A model generated the notes under the pieces. It was not told the origin of the DNA, did no database searches, and worked only from the letters and a program-made list of their open reading frames with translations. A stretch of DNA of 64,000 nucleotides from Haloarcula limicola. GTDB taxonomy: Archaea > Halobacteriota > Halobacteria > Halobacteriales > Haloarculaceae. The stretch spans positions 1,116,001-1,180,000 of the forward strand of contig NZ_WRXM01000001.1 in the NCBI RefSeq assembly GCF_010119205.1. Direction: 5' to 3'. Below, piece by piece: positions 50,323 to 59,872 of this stretch (its first letter is position 1; every line of letters starts with the position of its first letter). A program made the translations under genes and the position numbers.

Positions 50323-53300
50323 TCAGACGTCGAGGAATCCGCCCAAGAGGTTTCGCTCCGCGCGGCGGAGATGCTGGTGCAGCGTCGGCGACGCGATGTT
50401 CAGCGTCTCGGCGAGCTGTTCGGCGGTCGTATCGCGGGGCCACTCGTAGTACCCCGCGAGATACGCCGCGCGGAGCACTTCGAGCTGTCTGTCGGTCACT
50501 CGCTCGCGAAGCGCCGCCCCGCTCTGCTCCGTCGTCGGGCGGCGTTCGCGTTCCCGCTTGGCGAGGAGTTCGATCCCCGGGAGTCGGTCGGCGAGCGTCT
50601 CCCGTATCGTGCGCGGTTCGGCGTCGGTCGGGGCTTCGACGGTGAGCGAGAGGCGCTCCGAATCGGCAGCGAGGTCGACGAGTCGAGCGCCCACGTCGAG
50701 CAACAGCGACTGGTAGGTCTCGCTCATCCGGAGTTCGACGACGCCGCTATCGCCCTCCTCGCGGACGACGCGACCGTCGTCGATAGCCGGGCTCTCCAGT
50801 AGACTGTCGAGTACCGCCGTCGGTGATGCGCCCTCGACGGAGAGGTACTGGAGGACGGCCTCGCCGATGTCGACACAGCCGGCCGCTTCGAGCCGGCAGC
50901 CGTGTTTCCGCGCGGCGTCGACGAACGGGGAATCGGTTCCCGCGGCCTGAAACTCCAGTTCGACGACCCGGTCGTGCGCCAGGAGCTGTCGGTTCTGGAC
51001 GGCCGTCAGCGCGAAGCCGATCATCTCGCCCAGAACGGTCAGCGCGTCGACGGCCCGAGAGCTGAACGCCTCGGCGCGGTTCGCGTAGACGATGAGCGCG
51101 GCGTGGACGACCTCGTCGTGTCGGAGCGGGATGACCGCGGCCGACCGGAGGTCCCTGTCGAGAGCCTCGTCTCGCCACGTCTCCATTCGCTCGTCCGTCG
51201 CCACGTCGTGGATTATCTGGGGCTCTCCCGTCCGGATAGCGACGGTCCCCGGATCGTTCTCCCGGTCGACCGTTCTCGCCAGCTCGCGGATCCGGTCGAG
51301 ATACCCCTCGTCGTCGCCGGCAGTGGTGCTCTGAGAGAGGTGGGTGCTCCTCCCCTCGCGGTCGCCGACCCACGCGAGCTCGAAGAGCTCCGATTCGACG
51401 AGGCGCTCGCAGACGGTTCGCTCGATCTCCGCTCGGGTGGCGGCGGATCCGAGCGCGTGCAGGACGTCCTGGATGAGGACGTGCACCTGCGTGAGCGTCG
51501 CCAGTTCGTCTCGCTGGGCTTCGAGTTCCCGCTGGCGCTCCTTTCGCTCGGTGATGTCCTGATGGATGCCGACGAAACGGACCGCCTCGCCGTCGTCGTC
51601 GCGCTCGACCACCCGTCCGATGTCGCGGATCCACCTGTAATCACCCGATTTGGTGCGCAATCGGTGGTCACACTGGTAGATGTCCGTTTCGCCGTCGAGA
51701 TGTGAGTTGATAGTGTTCCACGTCCTCTCGAGGTCGTCGGGGTGGACCAGTTCCTCCCACGTGTCCACGTGCGGGTCGAGTTCCTCGTGCGAGAAGCCCA
51801 GCATCCCGGCCCAGCGCTCGTCGAACGTGAGGTCGCCCGTCTTGGCGTTCCAGTCCCAGACGCCGAGTTCCGCTCCCTCGAGAGCGAGTTCGAGTCGCTC
51901 GCTCGTCTCTCGCAGCTCACGCTCCCGGTTCGTCCGCTCGGTGACGTCCCGGTAGAGCCAGAGGTTCGCCGGGCCGTCCGGCAGTTCGAGCGGGAGGTAA
52001 CTCCGCTGGAAGGTCCGGCCGTCCGCGAGTTCGACTTCCTCACGGAGGCGGGGTTCGCGGGCCGAGACGAGCGATTCCGAGTCAGCGATCGCCGCTTCGG
52101 GATTCGCGTACCGCTCGTGCATTCGCTGGGCGACGGTCGCACAGTCGGCTCCGACGAGCTCTTCGGGCATGTTCGACAGCTCGAACAGCTCGACGAAGCG
52201 CTCGTTGGCCGTCAGCACCTCTCGGTTCCGGTCGCCGAGGAGGACCCCGACCGGGAGCGCGTCGAACAGCGTCGAGAGGAGCGTGTTCGACTGTTCGAGT
52301 TCCCGCTCGCGTTCGACGCGCTCGGTGACGTTCTGTGCCATGGACATCCCCGAGGTGACGGTGCCGTCGGCGTTCCGTACCGGGATCACCTGCACGTGAT
52401 AGTGAGTATCCCGAAACTCGTCTTCGAAGTCGGCACTTTCACCGTCGAGGGCCGCCGCGTAGGCGTCTTCGAGCAGTTTCGCGTTATGCGGCGGGAAGAC
52501 GTCCCGAGGCGTCTTTCCGATGAACTGTTCCGGTTCGATTCCGAGACGGTCCAGCTCCGTACCGCCGGCCATCTGGTACTCGAAGCTCTCGTCGAAGAGG
52601 AACACGCCACCGTTCGGGAAGTGAGAGACGAGGCTATCGAACAGCTCGCGCCGTCGCCGGAGCTCTCGTTCGTGCTCTCGTCGCTCCGTCACGTCGCGGA
52701 CGACGCCCATCAGCCCGCGATAGGCCCCGTCATCGTCGCGGAGGAGCGTATAATGGATCGACGCCTGCAGTTCCGTCCCGTCCTTCCGGCGGAGCGTGAG
52801 TTCGACTGTCTCCTCCTCGCCGTCCGATGCGAGTAACGCCTCGATAGTTCGCTGCCCCTTCTCCAGCTCCCCCGGAGCGAGCGTCAGCGATGCGTGTTCG
52901 CCGCACAGCTCCTCGGGTTCGTATCCGAGCATCTCGGCGAACGATTCGTTACAGAACTCGACGACGCCGCGCTCGTCCAGCGTGTACAGTCCGTCCTGCG
53001 CGCGGTCCGTGAGCAGTTCGAGGAGCGACTGGCGGGTATCTCGGCGCGCGCGTTCGGTCACGTCCGCGAGCCGAAGCAGGCGTAGCGACCCCGCGTCCTC
53101 GGGGAGGCGATGCCCGCGACAGAGCACGTATCGCTCCCCGTCGTCGCCGTCGAGGCGGAGTGTCGTCGCTTCGGTCGGGCCTTCCCGGAGTCGGTCGACT
53201 CTCGAGCGGTCGACGGCCTCTACGCACCGGGCCGCCAATTGGTCGTAGATCGACTCGCTGTCGTTCCCACCGAGGACACCGTCGACCGGGTCGCTCGCCC

Positions 53301-53820
53301 AGACGACCGCGCCGTTGTCCGCGACGAGCACCGTCGTCTCGCTGTCGGTCGCCCACGTCTCGATGTCGTCGAGCGCCTGCTGCAGGGCGTACTCGGTCCG
53401 TTCGGTCGTCTCCGCCGTGACCCCGATCACCTTCTCGGTGAGGAACGCGCCGCGGCCGTCCTCGCCCTTCTCGACCACCGTCGCCGCGGCGTCGAGCAGC
53501 GACTCGTCGAGCGCCGACGGGTCCCGGTCGGTGTAGAGGACGAGCGGGCAGTCCACCGCCGCCACGAGTCGGTCCGCGTCGTCGAGGCTGGAGGGGTCGA
53601 CCACGAGACAGGACGGCGGCGTCGCCGTCGCGACGTCGATCGCGGCATCGACGCTACCGACGCCCGAGACGGAGACGTCCGTGGCGCGTTCGGTCAGCGC
53701 CCGTCGTATCCGCTCTCGCGTCGCTGCGTCGCCGTCGACGTACAGTACCTCGGCTGACCGGCGAGCGGACGCGGTATCGACCCGCTCCGTCCCCGACGTG
53801 GAGTCATGTCTCTCGGTCAT
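50323..53820 (-). CDS. Receiver/PAS/GAF/HTH_10 sensor-regulator
   Basis: A 1165-residue one-protein sensory regulator. Residues about 23-130 form a receiver-like domain with acceptor Asp75 (CLVVDPSSL) and lysine in VVEKGEDG. Five PAS-type modules follow (about 140-780), marked by GLYTLDERGVVEFCNESFAE, GVFLFDESFEYQMAG, GVLLGDRNREVLTANERFVE and LGVWDWNAKTGDLTFDERWA. A GAF domain (about 800-960) has LFELAWVGDREGRST. The end is the Bat-type region plus HTH_10 (LRERVTDRQLEVLRAAYLAG, then ASPTLHQHLRRAERNLLGGF). No histidine-kinase core is present. It is probably a multi-signal transcription factor. The signals (redox, light, oxygen) cannot be read off. Confidence 0.9.
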   Translation of the reverse strand: MTERHDSTSGTERVDTASARRSAEVLYVDGDAATRERIRRALTERATDVSVSGVGSVDAAIDVATATPPSCLVVDPSSLDDADRLVAAVDCPLVLYTDRDPSALDESLLDAAATVVEKGEDGRGAFLTEKVIGVTAETTERTEYALQQALDDIETWATDSETTVLVADNGAVVWASDPVDGVLGGNDSESIYDQLAARCVEAVDRSRVDRLREGPTEATTLRLDGDDGERYVLCRGHRLPEDAGSLRLLRLADVTERARRDTRQSLLELLTDRAQDGLYTLDERGVVEFCNESFAEMLGYEPEELCGEHASLTLAPGELEKGQRTIEALLASDGEEETVELTLRRKDGTELQASIHYTLLRDDDGAYRGLMGVVRDVTERREHERELRRRRELFDSLVSHFPNGGVFLFDESFEYQMAGGTELDRLGIEPEQFIGKTPRDVFPPHNAKLLEDAYAAALDGESADFEDEFRDTHYHVQVIPVRNADGTVTSGMSMAQNVTERVERERELEQSNTLLSTLFDALPVGVLLGDRNREVLTANERFVELFELSNMPEELVGADCATVAQRMHERYANPEAAIADSESLVSAREPRLREEVELADGRTFQRSYLPLELPDGPANLWLYRDVTERTNRERELRETSERLELALEGAELGVWDWNAKTGDLTFDERWAGMLGFSHEELDPHVDTWEELVHPDDLERTWNTINSHLDGETDIYQCDHRLRTKSGDYRWIRDIGRVVERDDDGEAVRFVGIHQDITERKERQRELEAQRDELATLTQVHVLIQDVLHALGSAATRAEIERTVCERLVESELFELAWVGDREGRSTHLSQSTTAGDDEGYLDRIRELARTVDRENDPGTVAIRTGEPQIIHDVATDERMETWRDEALDRDLRSAAVIPLRHDEVVHAALIVYANRAEAFSSRAVDALTVLGEMIGFALTAVQNRQLLAHDRVVELEFQAAGTDSPFVDAARKHGCRLEAAGCVDIGEAVLQYLSVEGASPTAVLDSLLESPAIDDGRVVREEGDSGVVELRMSETYQSLLLDVGARLVDLAADSERLSLTVEAPTDAEPRTIRETLADRLPGIELLAKRERERRPTTEQSGAALRERVTDRQLEVLRAAYLAGYYEWPRDTTAEQLAETLNIASPTLHQHLRRAERNLLGGFLDV

Positions 53821-53917
53821 GTTCCGACTCCAACCATTCGATGTCGTCGGTACAGAGTAGCGCCGTCGCCTATATACTATCGGTCGGCGAACCCGGTGCG
53901 GGCGTCAGTCCCGATTG

Positions 53918-54163
53918 CTAACAGTCGCCGGCCGTCTCGGCGACGCCGGTCAGCGTCAGCCACGTGTTACACCCCGCTCGTAACGCGACGAGGTCCGACG
54001 CCTCGACGACACATTCGAGGGTCGCGCCGTCCCGGGCGAGACGGGCGGTCGTCCGGTCGCCGTCGATGGCACCGACCTCCGGGCGGAGGCTCCGCGCCAC
54101 TCGGCGCGCCCGCTCGGCGGTCGCGTACTCGAAAGTGAGAACAGTCCGGTGGGGCGGCGTCAC
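53918..54163 (-). CDS. KEOPS complex subunit Pcc1 (GTG start)
   Basis: An 81-residue Pcc1 protein, the dimerising subunit of KEOPS, which makes t6A in tRNAs decoding ANN codons. The small alpha/beta fold shows HRTVLTFEYATAERARRVAR and ARDGATLECVVEASDLVALR, as in the family. The start is a GTG whose first base overlaps the TAG stop of rpoP, so the two are translated together. The order L37Ae-RpoP-Pcc1 is common in archaea. Short length is normal for Pcc1. Confidence 0.88.
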   Translation of the reverse strand: MTPPHRTVLTFEYATAERARRVARSLRPEVGAIDGDRTTARLARDGATLECVVEASDLVALRAGCNTWLTLTGVAETAGDC

Positions 54164-54297
54164 TAGTTGACGTCGATTTCTTTGACGTCGGGCGAGCGCT
54201 CCTTCAGCAGGACGCGGTGCCCGCAGTACGGACAGCGGACGCCACCGTACTCGTCGAGCGTTACGTCGCGCTTACAGCGTGAACACTTGTAGCTCAT
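54163..54297 (-). CDS. rpoP: DNA-directed RNA polymerase subunit P
   Basis: A 44-residue zinc-ribbon subunit (Rpb12 homologue) of the archaeal RNA polymerase, which helps promoter opening and assembly. The zinc ribbon is CSRCKRDV with [15 protein letters not shown], and the end (VKEIDVN) is conserved-looking. The start at 54297 is at normal spacing after the L37Ae stop (26 bases), and the stop overlaps the Pcc1 start. The identification is firm. Confidence 0.95.
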   Translation of the reverse strand: MSYKCSRCKRDVTLDEYGGVRCPYCGHRVLLKERSPDVKEIDVN

Positions 54298-54323
54298 GAC
54301 AGATAGGTGGGGAGAGAGGCCCT

Positions 54324-54602
54324 TTACTCTTCGTCTTCGGCGAGCGCGGCGCGGATCGAGCGGCGGACCGTCTTGCCGCCGGGCGTCTCGGGCCGGTAGC
54401 TCCCGCCGGTGTACTTGTAGTCGCAGTAACTGCACTGCCAGATGCCGGTCCCCTGCCGGTCGACGCGGTCCTCGCCGCAGTTCGGGCAGGTGTGGTCGTC
54501 GTTCATCTCGTCTTCGATCTCCGCGACGCGGCGACGGGCGACGCGCCCGTAGCGAGCGCCGAACCGACCGGCGCTCCCGGTGCGCCCTCTGTTGCTGGCC
54601 AT
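54324..54602 (-). CDS. 50S ribosomal protein L37Ae
   Basis: A 92-residue ribosomal protein eL43/L37Ae with a C2-C2 zinc ribbon ([19 protein letters not shown], then [20 protein letters not shown]) and a basic N-terminus ([20 protein letters not shown]). Start ATG at 54602, with a TATA-like gggcttatgt (54629-54638, minus) 27-36 bases upstream. It is the first gene of the unit L37Ae-RpoP-Pcc1. The end is slightly acidic, normal in haloarchaea. Confidence 0.95.
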   Translation of the reverse strand: MASNRGRTGSAGRFGARYGRVARRRVAEIEDEMNDDHTCPNCGEDRVDRQGTGIWQCSYCDYKYTGGSYRPETPGGKTVRRSIRAALAEDEE

Positions 54603-54628
54603 AGTACCTGTTGGTCGGCACAGCGGCC

Positions 54629-54638
54629 ACATAAGCCC
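54629..54638 (-). promoter_or_regulatory. TATA box of the L37Ae-rpoP-pcc1 unit
   Basis: The minus-strand gggcttatgt lies 27-36 bases before the ATG at 54602. The rest of the 178-base gap to 54780 shows no gene. Confidence 0.5.
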
Positions 54639-54780
54639 TTCGAGACGAGCACGTTCGACCCCACAGAGAAGCCGCGAGGCGGACGAACAGTGTGAGAGCG
54701 GCGCACGGCCCGCGGCGAATGCGCTACTGTCGCTATCGGTCCTCGGCCGCGACGTGGAGACGCGCCGCGAACGGTCTGAC

Positions 54781-55515
54781 TCACGAGTCGTCTTGCAGTC
54801 CCGCTTCCCGCAGCGCCTCGTTGAGGTCGGCGCGGACGTGTTCGCCCAGTTCCCGGTCGCCGGCCGTCGTGACGACGCGGTTCTCCTGCACGCTCGATCC
54901 GTCGCGGATGAGCACGCGAACGTTGCCGTTAGCGTCGGCCCGGGTCGCCTTCGCCCGGACGCCCGTCGGCGAACTCGAGCCGCCGGCGTCGATGGGACCG
55001 GGGATGACCTTCTTGACGTGGGGGTGGCCGGCCACCGTCTGGATGACGCGCTGGCCCTCGCGGCCGCCGATGAGCGTCGAGTGGCTCCCGCCCAGTTTCT
55101 CGGCGGGAGCGGCGTCGACGACCTCCAGCGCGGGCTCGCCCTGCCGCTCGACGACGCGCTGGACCGGATCCTCGCCCTCGACGCGGAAGAACTCGTAGTG
55201 GAGCTGCTCTCGCACCGCTCCGATGACCTCGCGGTCGCCGGTGACGTACACCTCCTCGGGGCGCTTGCGCCGCACCTCGTCGGCGACCAACCCGGCGAAG
55301 TTGCGCAACTGGACGACCGCCTTCTCGTCGCTCTCGCCGTCTTCGGGCGTGGTAGTCATGGTCCGCTCGCCGATCACTTCGCCGTCGGCGAGACAGGTGA
55401 CCGTCGCCCGCTCGTCGCCGAGTTCGAGGACGACGGCGTCGGCGTTGGCAGTGTGACACACCAGGCAGTAATCGCCCGGCCTGGCGAGCGGCGTCGCGCA
55501 CTGCCGGCAGTCCAT
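54781..55515 (-). CDS. DUF2103 family protein
   Basis: A 244-residue protein with an N-terminal zinc-knuckle-like motif ([20 protein letters not shown]) and a DUF2103 domain further on (about 140-185, [20 protein letters not shown], then [18 protein letters not shown]). The middle part resembles a nucleotide-binding helical domain. It is found widely in archaea next to translation genes. The function has not been established to my knowledge. It lies directly upstream of the L37Ae unit on the same strand but has its own gap of 178 bases. Confidence 0.83.
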   Translation of the reverse strand: MDCRQCATPLARPGDYCLVCHTANADAVVLELGDERATVTCLADGEVIGERTMTTTPEDGESDEKAVVQLRNFAGLVADEVRRKRPEEVYVTGDREVIGAVREQLHYEFFRVEGEDPVQRVVERQGEPALEVVDAAPAEKLGGSHSTLIGGREGQRVIQTVAGHPHVKKVIPGPIDAGGSSSPTGVRAKATRADANGNVRVLIRDGSSVQENRVVTTAGDRELGEHVRADLNEALREAGLQDDS

Positions 55516-55590
55516 ACCCGGCAGTAGGTGGGTTCTCGGGGATAAGCGGGACGGTTCGGCGGAAGTGTGGGTGGCCGTCCCGAAGCGGCG

Positions 55591-55860
55591 TCAGATCGCG
55601 TCGTCGGGGTCGTGGTCGTCCGCCACGCGCGCCGCTTCCTCGGCGTACCGCTCGCGCGTCGCCGCGTCGTCGACGGCTTCGAGGTTGTCGGGCGAGACGT
55701 CCTTCGCGGCGGTCGCCGTGTCCGCGTCGACGGCCGACGCCGCCAACTCCTTCCGGAACAGTCGGTCCCCCTCGGGCGTGGCGTACTTGAGCGTGATGAG
55801 GTCGCGGTTGTTGTAGCCGCGCTCGACGAGCCACACGCGCACGTCGTCTGTCTCGGACAT
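55591..55860 (-). CDS. Small uncharacterised haloarchaeal protein
   Basis: An 89-residue protein, MSETDDVRVWLVERGYNNRD, then LITLKYATPEGDRLFRKELA and a helical acidic C-terminus. The N-terminal part looks like a compact alpha/beta unit and the end like an extended helix. It sits between DUF2103 and truD on the same strand, where other haloarchaea often carry translation-related genes. No family can be named. Confidence 0.72.
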   Translation of the reverse strand: MSETDDVRVWLVERGYNNRDLITLKYATPEGDRLFRKELAASAVDADTATAAKDVSPDNLEAVDDAATRERYAEEAARVADDHDPDDAI

Positions 55861-55922
55861 AGCGGAACGACGAACGGCGCGGGGTTAGGCGTTCGGGCCG
55901 GAGACCGAGCGACGGGACGCGC

Positions 55923-57320
55923 TCACTCGTCGGGGTCGCCCTTGCGGAACTCCCGCAGGACGACCGTCGCGTAGCTCCCCTTCGGGAGCGAGAAGGAGAA
56001 CGTCAGGTCGTCGCCGTCCCGTTCGACGCCGAGATCGGTTCGGAGCAGTATCGCCCGCCGCGTCCCCTCGCTGTGGAAGTTCCCGGGCAGGTCGAAGTCG
56101 GCGGGTTCGAGCCCCACGTCTCCGAGCACGTCGCGTTCTATCTCGCCGGGCGCGCCGTCGGCGAGTTCGGTCTCGGTCCCCACCAGCGGCGCGGTGACGA
56201 ACGCCCGTCCCCGCTCGCAGTGGCGCTCGACGGTCCGCAGGCGCTTCCCGGTGACGCGCTGGGTCCGGTCGGGGTCCGGCAGGGCGAGTCCGTCGGGAGC
56301 CTCGCTGTCGCTGAAACACACCACGTCGCCCTCGACCGGGCGGTCGAAGGGCAGGCCCCGCTCCAGTCGCGCCGAGAGGATGCGGTTGAAGACGTACGAC
56401 TGCGCGGCGTTGACGAACAGCGTCTGGAGGTTCGTCGGGAGCGTCTCGACGGCCTCGCGGAAGTCCTCGGGACCGTCCGCACCGTTGTCGACGAGCGCGT
56501 GACACATCGAGCGCTCGTAGCCGAGCGCGCGCGGCAGGCGGTCCAGCGCGCCCGCCCAGTCGCGCGTCTCCTCGACGTACTCGCGGGCCTCTTGGGTCGC
56601 CTCGGGCTCCCGGTCGTGGGGGTTCCCGACGTAGGCCAGAACCGCGCCCGCCCAGTCGCCGTGGACGATCTCCAGGCCGACCTCGTGGGTGACCGGGCGA
56701 CGCGATCCGAAGCGCTGCTGGCCGAAGTAGTTGGGGACGCCGGCCGTCATCTCGCCCTCGGGAAGCGACTCTGCATCGGCGCTCGCGCTCTCGTCTCCGC
56801 CGTCTCCGCTCTCCTCTCCGTCCCCGCCCGCGAACGCCCGCAGGTCCGCGACGACCGGGCCGGCGTTCTCGGGCAGTTCGGCGTCCCGAACGACGATTTC
56901 GAAGGCGTTGCCCGCGAGGTCACCGAAGAGGACGGGCCGGCCCGCGCGGCCGATCACCTCGATATCGGCCCCGTCGAGTTCGGGCACGTCTCCGGGGTCG
57001 ATGCCGTCGACGGAGAACAGCTGTCGGGTGACCGCGCGCTTGTCCTTCGTCCCGGCCCAGGAGACGCGCTCGCGGGAGATGCCGAGGCGGTCCGAGAGCG
57101 CGCCGGCGAAGTCGTTGGTGTCCCAGTCGCGCAACTCGACGCGACAGACGACGTGGGGGTAGCCGCCCGGGTCGGCGTCGACCGGCGCGACGTCGAACGC
57201 CTCCAGTTCGGTCACTCGGAAGTCCTCGGGGGCGACGCGGAGGCGGCCACCCACGCCGTCTGCGTCGCTGACGTAGTAGTCCATACCGACCGCCCGCTCG
57301 ATTGGGTGGGCCTCGCGCAT
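55923..57320 (-). CDS. truD: tRNA pseudouridine(13) synthase TruD
   Basis: A 465-residue TruD enzyme that makes pseudouridine at position 13 (and others) of tRNA. The catalytic aspartate is Asp93 in [14 protein letters not shown]. The insertion (TRUD) domain contains [20 protein letters not shown], and the core ends with [14 protein letters not shown] Ser/Glu-rich insert (about residues 165-185) is typical of halophilic versions. The stop is close to the 89-residue gene's start (62 bases), so both may be co-transcribed. Confidence 0.95.
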   Translation of the reverse strand: MREAHPIERAVGMDYYVSDADGVGGRLRVAPEDFRVTELEAFDVAPVDADPGGYPHVVCRVELRDWDTNDFAGALSDRLGISRERVSWAGTKDKRAVTRQLFSVDGIDPGDVPELDGADIEVIGRAGRPVLFGDLAGNAFEIVVRDAELPENAGPVVADLRAFAGGDGEESGDGGDESASADAESLPEGEMTAGVPNYFGQQRFGSRRPVTHEVGLEIVHGDWAGAVLAYVGNPHDREPEATQEAREYVEETRDWAGALDRLPRALGYERSMCHALVDNGADGPEDFREAVETLPTNLQTLFVNAAQSYVFNRILSARLERGLPFDRPVEGDVVCFSDSEAPDGLALPDPDRTQRVTGKRLRTVERHCERGRAFVTAPLVGTETELADGAPGEIERDVLGDVGLEPADFDLPGNFHSEGTRRAILLRTDLGVERDGDDLTFSFSLPKGSYATVVLREFRKGDPDE

Positions 57321-57396
57321 TGCTACGGTGTTCGTGGCTCACCGCTTATGGCTGGCGTTCGCAGGCCGGGAAGACGAGGAAAGATGACGAACCGAT

Positions 57397-57981
57397 TCAG
57401 GTCCCGCTGGACTGCGCGGCAGTGAGATCCTCGCGCGTGTCGATGTCCCGCACCGCGCGGACGGGAGCGGGGCTGGGGACCGTGACGACCGAGAGTCGGT
57501 CCAGCAGGTCCGTCAGGGCGCTGGAGCCGAGCCCGAGGGTCGTATCGGCCGCCTCGACCGCGGCGTCGGCGCGATAGACACCGGCCAGCGGGCGCAGTCG
57601 GTCGCCGACGCGCGGGACCGCGCCGTCGTCCTCCGCCGCCGCGAACAGTCGCGACACCAACTGCGGTCGGACGAACGGCATGTCACAGGCCGTGACGAAC
57701 GTGAATCGGCCCCGCGCCACGCGACAGCCGGTTCGGATGCCCGCCACCGGGCCGCCGTCGGGCACCGGGTCGACGGCGAAGCGGTGGTCCACGCCGTCGA
57801 GGGCCGTCGCGATGGGCTCTCGTTGCTCGTCCCGGCAGTTGACGACCACCTCGTCGACCACGCCGTCGACGCGGTCGACGACGCGGCGGACCAGCGGGTC
57901 GCCGTCGAGTTCGGCGGTCGCCTTATCGGTCTCGCCGAACCGGGAGGAGTAGCCGCCGGCGAGGACGACTGCCGAGCGCAT
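57397..57981 (-). CDS. Molybdenum cofactor guanylyltransferase (MobA/NasC-like)
   Basis: A 194-residue MobA-like nucleotidyltransferase that attaches GMP to molybdopterin to form the bis-MGD cofactor needed by nitrate reductase. The signature is VLAGGYSSRFGETDKATAEL, and the metal site is in FVTACDMPFVRPQLV (Asp in DMP). It starts one base after the stop of the NarK-like transporter gene, so they are one transcript. In Haloferax mediterranei the equivalent gene, nasC, lies with nasA and nasB. The same partnership is inferred here. Confidence 0.88.
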   Translation of the reverse strand: MRSAVVLAGGYSSRFGETDKATAELDGDPLVRRVVDRVDGVVDEVVVNCRDEQREPIATALDGVDHRFAVDPVPDGGPVAGIRTGCRVARGRFTFVTACDMPFVRPQLVSRLFAAAEDDGAVPRVGDRLRPLAGVYRADAAVEAADTTLGLGSSALTDLLDRLSVVTVPSPAPVRAVRDIDTREDLTAAQSSGT

Positions 57982-57982
57982 C

Positions 57983-59302
57983 TCAGTCGCTCCCGCTCGT
58001 GACCTGCTCGGGTTCGCCGCCGCCGACGAAGCCGGCCGTGTTGGCGACTTTCGCTACCTCCGGGCGGAACACCCACGCCGACAGCAACACGATGGGGATC
58101 ATCGACGCCGCGACGACGGAGTAGCCGAGGTGGAGGTTCGCCAGCCACGGGGCGGAGTAGACCAGCGGGAAGAGGATGCCGCCGACCGTGCCGACGCCGC
58201 CGACGACGCCTGCGACCGCGCCGGAGCTGTTGGGAAACATCGAGGGGACCATCGCGAAGATGGAGCCCTCGGCGAAGGCACAGGCCGTGCCGACGAGGAA
58301 GCCGACGACGACGGCGTTCAGCAGGACGCCGGAGAGACCGGCGAGCGTCATCGCGAACATCGTCACGACGATGAAACACAGCGTGACGAACGTCCACTGC
58401 TCGCGGTAGCGACCGCGGAAGAACGGCAGGATATCTTTCTCCTTGCGCGCGAGCACGTCGCTGACGTAGCCGCCGATCGGGCGGAGCAGGCCGGCCGCGA
58501 CGGAGAACGTCGCGGCGAACGTGCTCGCGAGGACGAGGTTGTCCTGGTTGAACGCCTCGCGGTAGTAGGTGGCGAGCCAGCCGTTCATTGACAGTTCGAG
58601 GCCGAACGACATGACGTACGCGAGCGCGAGGACGACGGTCCCATAGCGCGTGGCCGTGTGGAGCCAGTCCCTGAAGCTCGCGTTGTCCTTGGTCGCCTGG
58701 CGCTTCTCCTCGCTCTTTGCGGCCTCTCCGAGCGTGTAGTACGCGACGGCGAGGAAGATCGAGACGACGCCGGTGTAGAAGAAGGCGGCGCGCCAGTTCG
58801 TCGAGAACAGCGGCCCGTTCCACCCGGAGCCGAACACGCGCGGGAGGACGAGCGCGCCCGCCGCGGCCCCGGCGTTGCCGACGCCGGCGTAGATGCCCTC
58901 GGCGAGGCCGAGGTTCTCCTCTTCCCACCACTCGGCGACATGCTGGATGCCGATGACGAACGTGATGCCCGCCGTCGCGACGATGATGCGCGTCACGAAG
59001 AACAGCGAGTACGTCTCGATGAACGCGCTCGCCATCGAGAACACGCCGACGTACGTCAGCACGATGGCGAAGATCGCCGGCGCACCGTACTTATCGGAGA
59101 GCCACCCGGTGAGCATCCGTCCGAACGGTGCCATCCAGATGGCCGAGCTGGCGAGGATACCGATCTCGGCCGTCGTCAGCCCGAACTCCTCGGCCATCGG
59201 CCCCGTGAACGGCGCGAAGGAGAACCAGATGAGAAAGGAGAAGTTGAACCCGATGGTGGCGAGCACGAGCGTCCGGTACTTCGTCATCCTGATCAGTCCC
59301 AT
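57983..59302 (-). CDS. NarK/NasB-like nitrate transporter (MFS)
   Basis: A 439-residue MFS protein with 12 predicted helices and the nitrate/nitrite porter pattern: [20 protein letters not shown] in helix 1, [20 protein letters not shown] (MFS loop), [20 protein letters not shown] in helix 5 and [20 protein letters not shown]. It probably imports nitrate for the reductase encoded divergently. GGAGG at 59310-59314 (minus) lies 7 bases before the ATG. The gene starts the nasB-nasC-type pair with MobA. Confidence 0.9.
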   Translation of the reverse strand: MGLIRMTKYRTLVLATIGFNFSFLIWFSFAPFTGPMAEEFGLTTAEIGILASSAIWMAPFGRMLTGWLSDKYGAPAIFAIVLTYVGVFSMASAFIETYSLFFVTRIIVATAGITFVIGIQHVAEWWEEENLGLAEGIYAGVGNAGAAAGALVLPRVFGSGWNGPLFSTNWRAAFFYTGVVSIFLAVAYYTLGEAAKSEEKRQATKDNASFRDWLHTATRYGTVVLALAYVMSFGLELSMNGWLATYYREAFNQDNLVLASTFAATFSVAAGLLRPIGGYVSDVLARKEKDILPFFRGRYREQWTFVTLCFIVVTMFAMTLAGLSGVLLNAVVVGFLVGTACAFAEGSIFAMVPSMFPNSSGAVAGVVGGVGTVGGILFPLVYSAPWLANLHLGYSVVAASMIPIVLLSAWVFRPEVAKVANTAGFVGGGEPEQVTSGSD

Positions 59303-59569
59303 GCTATCGCCTCCGCGGACGTGACCGAACGACCGGTTCCGACCGTATTGGATTGTACTTCACGAACTTTACTGCCCTTTTCCACTACGTTCGAACACAT
59401 TAGTACGAAATACCCTAACGAACAGGGGACAATAACGGTGCCTATTTACAAAATCACAACTTTCCTCCCGCAGACGTACATCCGAACAATCTCGCCGTTT
59501 CGCTCCGCGTACTGAGAGCGTTTTTTGGAACATCCGGAAACTCGGTGCCGCAAGTGTGCAATCGTCAAT

Positions 59570-59592
59570 CGCCCGCGGCGTCGCCGCGGGCG
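59570..59592. promoter_or_regulatory. 23-base GC-rich palindrome in the nas regulatory region
   Basis: CGCCCGCGGCG (59570-59580) and its exact reverse complement CGCCGCGGGCG (59582-59592) flank a single T. It stands out as a GC block inside AT-rich sequence. It could be a regulator site or the end of an untranslated RNA, since neither gene reads through it in terminator orientation. Confidence 0.5.
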
Positions 59593-59686
59593 TCGAGACA
59601 CCGAGATCCCCGTAATCGAGAGGCTGCGGCGGTATTCGTCGCGATTCGAGCAGAATATTCCAAATTCGCACCACTATCCAGTATAT

Positions 59687-59701
59687 TTTCGTGTAACGAA
59701 A
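59687..59701. promoter_or_regulatory. TTTCG-CGAAA inverted repeat upstream of nasA
   Basis: TTTCG (59687-59691) and CGAAA (59697-59701) flank tgtaa. The site is about 42 bases before the nasA TATA element, a common activator position. Confidence 0.4.
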
Positions 59702-59742
59702 GGGTTATTCGCCCACTCTCGAAACAATAGCTAACCTACTGT

Positions 59743-59751
59743 CCTATATTA
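59743..59751 (+). promoter_or_regulatory. TATA box of the first nasA gene
   Basis: The sequence cctatatta at 59743-59751 is a strong match. It predicts transcription from about 59775, leaving an untranslated leader near 98 bases, unusual among the leaderless genes here. Confidence 0.5.
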
Positions 59752-59872
59752 TGCACGAATGTGAGAACGTCTTTCGCACTCACCGTCTCGTCAGATCCCC
59801 GGCCTGCGAGTTCCTCCGCCGCGCCGTCGGTGACTCGGCGACTGACTCAACGCCAGCGCTCCCGCGTGAGAG

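Larger units (their letters stand above)
59303..59872. promoter_or_regulatory. Long divergent regulatory region of the nas cluster
   Basis: 570 bases between the NarK-like and first NasA genes, AT-richer than the window. It holds several palindromes (see 59570-59592, 59653-59660 gaatattc, 59687-59701), a run of six T at 59520-59526 and the nasA TATA candidate (59743-59751). For the left gene, weak elements are tacaatccaat (minus, near 59350-59360) and the ribosome site GGAGG at 59310-59314. The short frames in it do not look coding. Confidence 0.55.

Noticed and set aside
59369-59674. 101-codon frame in the nas control region
   Set aside because: Contains the 23-base palindrome and AT-rich regulatory sequence. 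The protein has no gene-like composition and no start signals.
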